Source: Erinaceus europaeus (taxonomy: Eukaryota > Chordata > Mammalia > Eulipotyphla > Erinaceidae). Taken from it: a stretch of 64,000 nucleotides of DNA. The notes under the pieces were generated by a model, which worked only from the letters and a program-made list of their open reading frames with translations, searched no databases and had not been told where the DNA came from. The translations under genes were made by a program, and so were the position numbers. How positions within the stretch are numbered: the stretch's first letter is position 1; each line of letters opens with the position of its first letter. The stretch is from positions 102,827,693 through 102,891,692 of the forward strand of contig NC_080166.1 of NCBI RefSeq assembly GCF_950295315.1, written 5' to 3'. This document shows, piece after piece, positions 57,391-64,000 of the stretch.

Positions 57391-60300
57391 TCAACTTCTC
57401 TTGATGAGTGGGTTCATCCCATACTCATCTTTATCTTTCTGACTTAGTTCACTTAACATAATTCCTTCTAGCTCTGTCCAAGATGGATCAGAGAAGGTGG
57501 GTTCATTATTCTTGATAGGTTCATAGTATTCCATTGTGTATGTATACCACAGCTTTCTCAGCCACTCATCTGTTGTTGGGCACCTGGGTTGCTTCCAGGT
57601 TTTAGCTATTATGAATTGTGCTGCTATGAACATAGGAGTACACACCTCTTTTTGGTTGGGTGTTACGGAGTCCTTGGGGTATAACCCCAGGAGAGGAATT
57701 ACTGGATCATATGGAAGGTCCATGTCTAGCCTTTTGAGAGTTTTCCAGACTGCTCTCCACAGAGGCTGTACCAATTTACATTCCCACCAGCAATGTAAAA
57801 GGGTTCCTCTGTCCCCACATCCTCTCCAGCATTTGTTGCTGCTGTCCTTTTTGATGTATGCCATTGTTACAGGAGTGAGGTGGTATCTTAGTGTTGTCTT
57901 AATTTGCATTTCTCTGACAGTCAGTGACCTATAGCAGTTTTTCATGTTTGTTAGCCTTTTGGATCTCCTCTATAGTGAATGTTTTGTTCATATCCTCTGC
58001 CCATTTTTTGGATGGGGTCATTTGCTTTTTTGGTGCTAAGTTTGCTGAGCTCTTTATATATTTTGGTGATTAGTTTCTTGTCTGATGTCTGGCATGTGAA
58101 GATCTTCTCCCATTCTGTGAATGGTCTCTCTGTTTGTTTAACAGTTTCTTTGGATGTGCAGAAGCTTTTCAATTTGATGTAGTCCCATTGGTTTGTTTCT
58201 GCTTTAGTCTTCCTTGCAATTGGGTTTGATTCATCAAAGATGTCCTTGAGGTGTATGTGGGAAAGTGTTTTACCAATGTTTTCCTCTAAGTATTTGATTG
58301 TTTCTGATCTGACATCCAGGTCTTTGATCCATTTGGAGTTGGTTTTTGCTTCTGGTGAGATAAAGTGGTTCAATTTCATTCTTCTGCATGTTACAACCCA
58401 GTTTTCCCAGCACCATTTATTGAAGAGAGCCTCCTTTTTCCATTTAATCCTTTGGGCCCCCTTATCAAAGATTAGATGCCTATAGGTGTTGGGATTTATT
58501 TCTGGGCTTTCAATTCTGTTCCACTGGTCGGTGTGCCTATTTTTGTTCCAGTACCATGCTGTTTTGATAATGATGGCTTTATAATATAGTTTAAGGTTTG
58601 GAGTGTGATGCCTCCATTTCTGTTTGTTTTACTCAAAATGGTTTTGGCAATTCTAGGTGTTTTCAGGTTCCAGATAAATGATTGTAGTGTTTGTTCTATT
58701 CTCTTAAAGAAGGTTGGTGGAACTTTTATGGGTATTGCATTAAATTTATATATGGCTCTGGGGAGAATATTCATTTTGATGATATATATTCTTTCAATCC
58801 ATGAGCATGGGATATCTTTCCATTTCTTGGTATCAGTTTCTATTTCCTTCAGTAGTGACTCATAGTTTTCAGCATACAAGTCTTTCACCTCTTTGGTCAA
58901 CTTTATTCCTAGGTATTTGATTGATTTTGCTGAATCAGTAAAGGGGAGTGATTTCTGGATGTCTTCTTCTTCAGATTTAGTGTTTGCATAAAGAAATGCC
59001 ACTGACTTTTGTACATTGATTTTGTAGCCTGATACCTTGCTATATTGCCTAATAACTTCCAATAATTTTCTGCTGGATTCTTTAGGTCTTTCTATGTATA
59101 CTATCATATCATCTGCAAATAGTGAGAGCTTGACTTCTTCCCTTCCAATCTGTATTCATTTGATTTCTTTCTCTTGCCTGATTGCTATGGCAAGAACTTC
59201 CAATACTATGTTGAAGAGTAATGGTGACAGTGGACAGCCCTGTCTAGTCCCTGATCTGAGGGGGAATGCTTTCAACTTCTGTCCATTGAGTATGATGTTG
59301 GCTGTAGGTTTGCTATATATAGACTCCACTATGTTGAGGAATTTCGCATCTATTCCCATTTTTTGTAGAGTTTTGAGCATGAAAGGTTGTTGGATCTTGT
59401 CAAAGGCTTTCTCTGCATCTATTGAGATAATCATGTGGTTTTTGGCTTTGCTTTTATTGATTTGGGGAATGACATTGATTGACTTACAGATGTTGAACCA
59501 ACCTTGCATTCCTGGGATGAATCCCACTTGGTCATGATGAACAATCTTTTTGATATGTTGCTGTATCTGGTTGGCCAAGATCTTGTTTAATATTTTGGCA
59601 TCTATGTTCATCAGAGATATTGGTCTGTGGTTTTCCCTTTTTGTTCTGTCCCTATCAGCTTTTGGTATGAGGGTGGTGTTGGCTTTATAGAAGGTGCAAG
59701 GGAGTATTCCTTTTTCTTCAGTCTTATGTAAAAGCTTAAGAAGTATGGGCACTAACTGTTTCCTGAAAGTTTTGTAGAATTCGTTTGTGAAGCCATCTGG
59801 TCCAGGACTTTTGTTGTTGGGAAGATTCTTAATAATGGTTTCAATTTCTTTGTCTGTGATTGGTGCATTTAGGTTTTGTAGTTCTTCTTGGTTCAGTTTT
59901 GGAAGGGCATATGTTTCTAGGAATTGTTCCATTTCTTCCAGATTCTCTAGCTTGGTGGCATATAGTTCTTTATAGAAGTTTCAGATGATTCTCTGGATTT
60001 CTGTGGTGTCAGTTGTGATATCTCCTCCATCGTTTACAATTCTATTAATTTGAGCTTTCTCTCTTTTTTGTTTGGTCAGTCTGGCTAGGGGTTTGTGAAT
60101 TTTGTTTAATCTTTCAAAGAACCAACATTTGGCTTCATTGATCTTTTGTATGGTTCTTTTATTTTCGATGTTGTTTATTTATGCTCTAACTTTAGTCATT
60201 TCTGACCTTCTGGTTGCTTTAGGGTTCCTTTGTTCCTCTTCCTCTAAGTCCTTGAGTTGTGCAGTAAGGTTGTTCATTTGAGCTTCTTCTTGGTGTTTAA

Positions 60301-61214
60301 TATGTGATTGTATGGCTATAAGTTTCCCTCTCAGTACTGCTTTAGCTATGTCCCAAATATTTTGATAGGTTGTGTCTTCATTTTCATTAGTTTCCAGGAA
60401 CATTTGAATTTCTTTCTTGAGTGAGTCTCTGACCCAGTGGTTCTTAAGGAGCATGTTGTTTAGTTTCCAATATCTGTGATTTTAAATAATTTTCTGTTTG
60501 TTGTTAAATGTTAGTTTTACTCCACTGTGTTCTGTGAAGATACTTGGGATGATTTCAATGCTCTTGCATTTATCGATGCTGTCTTTGTGGCCTAACATGT
60601 GGTCTATCCTTGAGTATGTGTTATGTGGATTTGAAAAGAAGGTGTATTCCAGTTTTTTGGGGTGATGGAGTCTGAAAATGTCCAAGAGGTCTAGTCTGTC
60701 GATCTCTTCATTCAATTCTCTTGTATCTTTATTGGTTCTCTGCTTTGTTGATCTGTCTATGTGTGAGAGTGGGGTATTGAAGTCTCCCACTATTATTGTA
60801 TTACTATTGATTTATTTTTGAAATTCTTTTAGTAGGTGCTTAATGTATTTAGATGGTCCCTCATTGGGTGCATAGATGTTAATAATTGTTAAGTCTTCTT
60901 GGCTGATTGATCCTCTAATCATAATGTAATGTCCTTGCCTATCTTTTATTACTTTATTTAATTTAAAATCTATCATGTCTGAGATGAGAATGGCTGTTCC
61001 TGCCCTTTTTTGTGGACCGTTAGCCTGTATGATAGTTTTCCATCCTTTCACTTTAAGTCTGTGTTAATCTTGTTGTGACAGATGGGATTCTTGCATACAG
61101 CATATGGTTGGTTTATGTTTTCTGATCCATCCCCCCCACCCTGTGCCTTTTGATGGGTGAGTTTAAGCCATTGACATTTATTGATATTATGGATTTAATG
61201 TATTGTAGTGCCAT
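57391..61214 (-). pseudogene. L1 ORF2 (endonuclease / reverse transcriptase), broken
   Basis: About 1275 codons from ATG at 61214 (MALQYIKSIISINVNGLNSP, endonuclease start) to a stop after LIKRS at 57391, the normal ORF2p length. Open blocks: 61051-60812 and 60790-60482 (endonuclease, with TIINIYAPN and GDFN-type motifs), 60454-60179, 59932-59156 (reverse transcriptase: [37 protein letters not shown]), 59107-58496, 58379-57951 and 57945-57391 (zinc-knuckle-like region [17 protein letters not shown]). FADD is intact at 59119-59108. The break just before it is a single TGA codon at about 59155 in the same frame. Other breaks are frameshifts. Confidence 0.93.
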
Positions 61215-61276
61215 TGTTAAAAAATTTTTTTTTTGTTTCCTCTGATATATTGCCAGTATTGTAGTGATGTTTTTGT

Positions 61277-62190
61277 TTATAAGAGGTATTTCTGAACCTC
61301 TTTCAGGGCCGGCTTGGTGATGGTTGCCACCTTTAACTGTCGTTTCTCTAAGAATGTTTTGATCCCTCCATCTAGTTTGAATGAAAGTCTAGCAGGATAT
61401 ATTACCCTTGGTTGAAACCCTTTTTCATTCAGGGCTCGATAGATATCTTGCCACTCCCTTCAGGCTTTTAGAGTTTGAGTGGAGAAGCCTGCAGATAATC
61501 TTATGGTTTTCTCTTGTATGTGACTTTTTGTTTCTCTCTTGCAGCCTTTAGGATCCTTTCTTTATCCTTACTTCTTCTCATTGTGACTATGATGTGTCTT
61601 GGTGTTTTCAGGTCTGGGTTGATTCTGTTTGGTACTCTCTGGGCCTCTTGCACCTTGATATCCTTTCTGTTATTCAGGTCTGGGAATTTTTCTTGTATTA
61701 TTTCCTCTAGAATGTTTGCTTCCCCTTCCTCTCTTTCTTCCTCTGGCAGGCCAATTATACGAATGTTACTTCTTTTGAGATCATCCCCTATGTCTCTGTT
61801 GTTGTTTTCCGTGTCTCTCAATCTCTTTTTAAGCTCTTTCACCTCTTTCTTAGTTTTCTCTAACTCATCCTCTGTCTGACTAATTCTGTTTTCTGCTTCT
61901 GTTAGTCTGCTTTCCCTTGCCTCAGCTTCTTTCTTCATTACAGCTATTTCAGCTTTCAGTTCTCTAATTGTCTCAAGATAATCAGTATTTTCCTTGGGGG
62001 TCTCAACTGTTGTTTCCCTAATACTGCCATTCCTTTCCTCCAATGTTGTTTTCATTTCTGTGATTAATAAGTTTATTATTGCTTGCATACTTTTCTTATC
62101 TATGGTTACTTCTGGCTGATTTGTAGTTTTTTCTGGGCTCTTGTCTTCATTCATTGGAGTAGCAGTTTTATTTGTTTTTGATCTGCCCAT
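61277..62190 (-). pseudogene. L1 ORF1 (RNA-binding chaperone), broken
   Basis: About 305 codons in total. 62190-61501 is open: a basic N-terminus (MGRSKTNKTATP), a long heptad-rich coiled coil (about residues 70-135, with EAENRISQTEDELEKTKKE), then the RRM-like region (NIRIIGLPEEE, PRHIIVTMRRSKDKERIL). After VTYKRKP the frame shifts, and the C-terminal domain continues with one in-frame TGA (in LKA*REW) to a stop at 61279-61277. ORF1p trimers coat L1 RNA. The start at 62190 fits the usual ORF1 length. Confidence 0.9.
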
Positions 62191-62689
62191 TTTTTTAATT
62201 TATGTGTTTCCTTTTTTTTATGCTCTGTTGTTCAGCAGTTGTTGAGTCTTGAGTACAAGTAACACTGTACTAAATACCTTTATGACAATTGCACTCATCA
62301 ACCTCAGGAATTACAGTAGCAACTGAAGCAAGTAATGAAGTAGTTTAATCGTTACCAGTTAGCCAATTTCTCCAATCTGTGAAAAAATAGTAACCAAATC
62401 CCGGTGAAGAAAGAGAAAAGAAAGAAAGGATAGCAAGAATAGACAGTTATGCAAATCTACTATTCACTGTATATTCTAGGGGTAACAAGAGGGGAAAGGG
62501 AACTAGAGCAGAGATACACACATAGAGATTCCACTCTGTGTCAGATTTCTTCCCCAAAATAATTAACAAATTCAGAAAGGTAAAGAAGAAGGAAAAAGTG
62601 TATGACAAGATTAAAAAAAAAAGAGAGAGAGAGAGAGACAGAGAGATGAGAGAGAGAAAAGGGAAAAGATAAGAAAAAGAGTTGTCCCA
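62191..62689 (-). promoter_or_regulatory. Probable L1 5' UTR (promoter region), truncated
   Basis: About 500 bp upstream of ORF1 on the minus strand, with no coding sequence. It ends in a (GA)n run at 62618-62660 and meets the opposite L1 at about 62690. Shorter than typical full-length 5' UTRs, so it is probably truncated. Confidence 0.55.
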
Positions 62690-64000
62690 ACACCTATGGG
62701 CATCTAATCTTTGATAAGGGGGCCCAAAGGATTAAATGGAAAAAGGAGGTTCTCTTCAATAAATGGTGCTGGGAAAACTGGGTTGAAACATGCAGAAGAA
62801 CGAAGTTGAACCACTTTATCTCACCAGAAACAAAAATCAACTCCAAATGGATCAAAGACCTAGATGTCAGACCAGAAACAATCAAATACGTAGAGGAAAA
62901 CATTGGTAAAACACTTTCCCACATACACCTCAAGGACATCTTTGATGAATCAAACCCAATTTCAAGGAAGACTAAAGCAGAAACAAAGCAATGGGACTAC
63001 ATCAAATTGAAAAGCTTCTGCACATCCAAAGAAACTGTTAACAAACAGAGAGACCACTTACAGAATGGGAGATCTTCACATGCCAGACATCAGACAAGAA
63101 ACTAATCACCAAAATATATAAAGAGCTCAGCAAACTTAGCACCAAAAAAGCAAATGACTCCATCCAAAAATGGGCAGAGGAAATGAACAAAACATTCACC
63201 TCAGAGGAGATCCAAAAGGCTAACAAACATATGAAAAACTGCTCTAGGTCACTGATTGTCAGAGAAATGCAAATTAAGACAACACTAAGATACCTCCTCA
63301 CTCCTGTAAGAATGGCATACATCAAAAAGGACAGCAGCAACAAATGCTGGAGAGGATGTTGGGACAGAGGAACCCTTTTACACTGCTGGTGGGAATGTAA
63401 ATTGGTACAGCCTCTGTGGAGAGCAGTCTGGAAAACTCTCAGAAGGCTAGACATGGACCTTCCATATGATCCAGTAATTCCTCTCCTGGGGTTATACCCC
63501 AAGGACTCCGTAACACCCAACCAAAAAGAGGTGTGTACTCCTATGTTCATAGCAGCACAATTCATAATAGCTAAAACCTGGAAGCAGCCCAGGTGCCCAA
63601 CAACAGATGAGTGGCTGAGAAAGCTGTGGTATATATACACAATGGAATACTATGCAGCTATCAAGAACAATGAACCCACCTTCTCTGACCCATCTTGGAC
63701 AGAGCTAGAAGGAATTATGTTAAGTGAACTAAGTCAGAAAGATAAAGATGAGTATGGGATTATCCCACTCATCAACAGAAGCTGACTAAGAAGATCTGAA
63801 AGGGAAACTAAAAGCAGGACCTGATCAAATTGTAAGTAGGGCACCAAAGTAAAAACCCAGTGGTGAGGGGTAGACATGCAGCTTCCTGGGCCAGTGGGGG
63901 GTAGGAGTGGGCGGGAGGGATGGGTCACAGTCCTTTGGTGGTGGGAATGGTGTTTATGTACACTCCTAGCAAAATGTAGACATATAAATCAGTAGTTAAT
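62690..64000 (+). mobile_element. 5'-truncated L1, opposite orientation, continues past window
   Basis: Begins within the ORF2 C-terminal third (CCCAACACCTATGGGCATCTAATC) and reads ORF2 to the stop after LINRS at 63785, with one frame break near 63105, then the first part of the 3' UTR (CACTCCTAGCAAAATGTAGAC) to the window end. Protein identity to the 57945-57391 block is about 94% by eye. 5'-truncated insertion. Confidence 0.93.

Larger units (their letters stand above)
56048..62689 (-). mobile_element. Nearly complete L1 retrotransposon, inactivated (minus)
   Basis: Order on the minus strand: probable 5' UTR (62689-62191), ORF1 (62190-61277), 62-bp spacer, ORF2 (61214-57391), about 1.34-kb 3' UTR (57390-56048), and poly(A) at 56048. 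Total about 6.6 kb, the size of a mammalian L1. Several frameshifts and stops in both ORFs make it non-autonomous. Its 3' UTR is the source type for the truncated copies at 30296, 31961 and 46174. Confidence 0.93.

Noticed and set aside
61514..61879. 121-codon Leu/Ser-rich plus frame
   Set aside because: Antisense shadow of the L1 ORF1 coiled coil.
62691..63640. Plus-strand L1 shadows on minus strand (up to 200 codons)
   Set aside because: They mirror ORF2 coding sequence on the opposite strand.

Overview
The window looks like nuclear DNA of a placental mammal, most likely a hedgehog (Erinaceidae). The main clue is many copies of a tRNA-derived SINE. It has a GGCGCAGTGGGTTAAG-like A box, a GGTTCGAGCCCC-like B box, a CTGCAGGTGTC / CTCTCCATTTCTCTCTGTCC body and an ACAACAA..AATAAATA tail, the pattern I know from hedgehog ERI-type SINEs. 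There are also very long L1 3' UTRs, CA/GT microsatellites, and one isolated CpG island in AT-rich, repeat-dense sequence. The species call rests on memory of the SINE family, not on a search.

Layout. 1-2.2 kb: AT/GC-balanced flank or intron with no gene I can name, but a possible minus-strand exon end near 1.94 kb. 2.2-4.2 kb: a strong CpG island with two good minus-strand splice donors (3244 and 2674), so probably the promoter and first exon(s) of an unidentified gene reading leftward out of the window. 4.4 kb: a long pure AAG/GAA tract just upstream of it. 4.6-64 kb: no host coding gene that I can support. This part is layers of retroposons in AT-rich sequence: young ERI-type SINEs (many with clear target-site duplications, TSDs), older tRNA-type SINEs, two solo-LTR-like pieces, ancient L1 remnants, and fragments of at least two L1 lineages with unrelated 3' ends.

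The last 11 kb is an L1 cluster. An older minus-strand L1 (53.09-56.05 kb) abuts the poly(A) of a nearly complete but inactivated minus-strand L1 (56.05 to about 62.69 kb, with 3' UTR, ORF2, ORF1 and a probable 5' UTR). That is followed at once by an oppositely oriented L1 3' part (62.69 kb to the window end), giving a large inverted repeat.

The notable biology is retrotransposition mechanics. There are three insertions with the geometry of twin-primed (5'-inverted) L1s, two places where two SINEs landed one after the other on the same target, a SINE head joined to an L1 3' end, an L1 nested in an L1 with matching duplications, several tiny L1 3'-end-only insertions, and a short annexin A2 cDNA fragment that ends in a GGAGAA repeat instead of poly(A) yet is flanked by a perfect 12-bp duplication. 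I found no undescribed protein system, CRISPR array or prokaryotic element.
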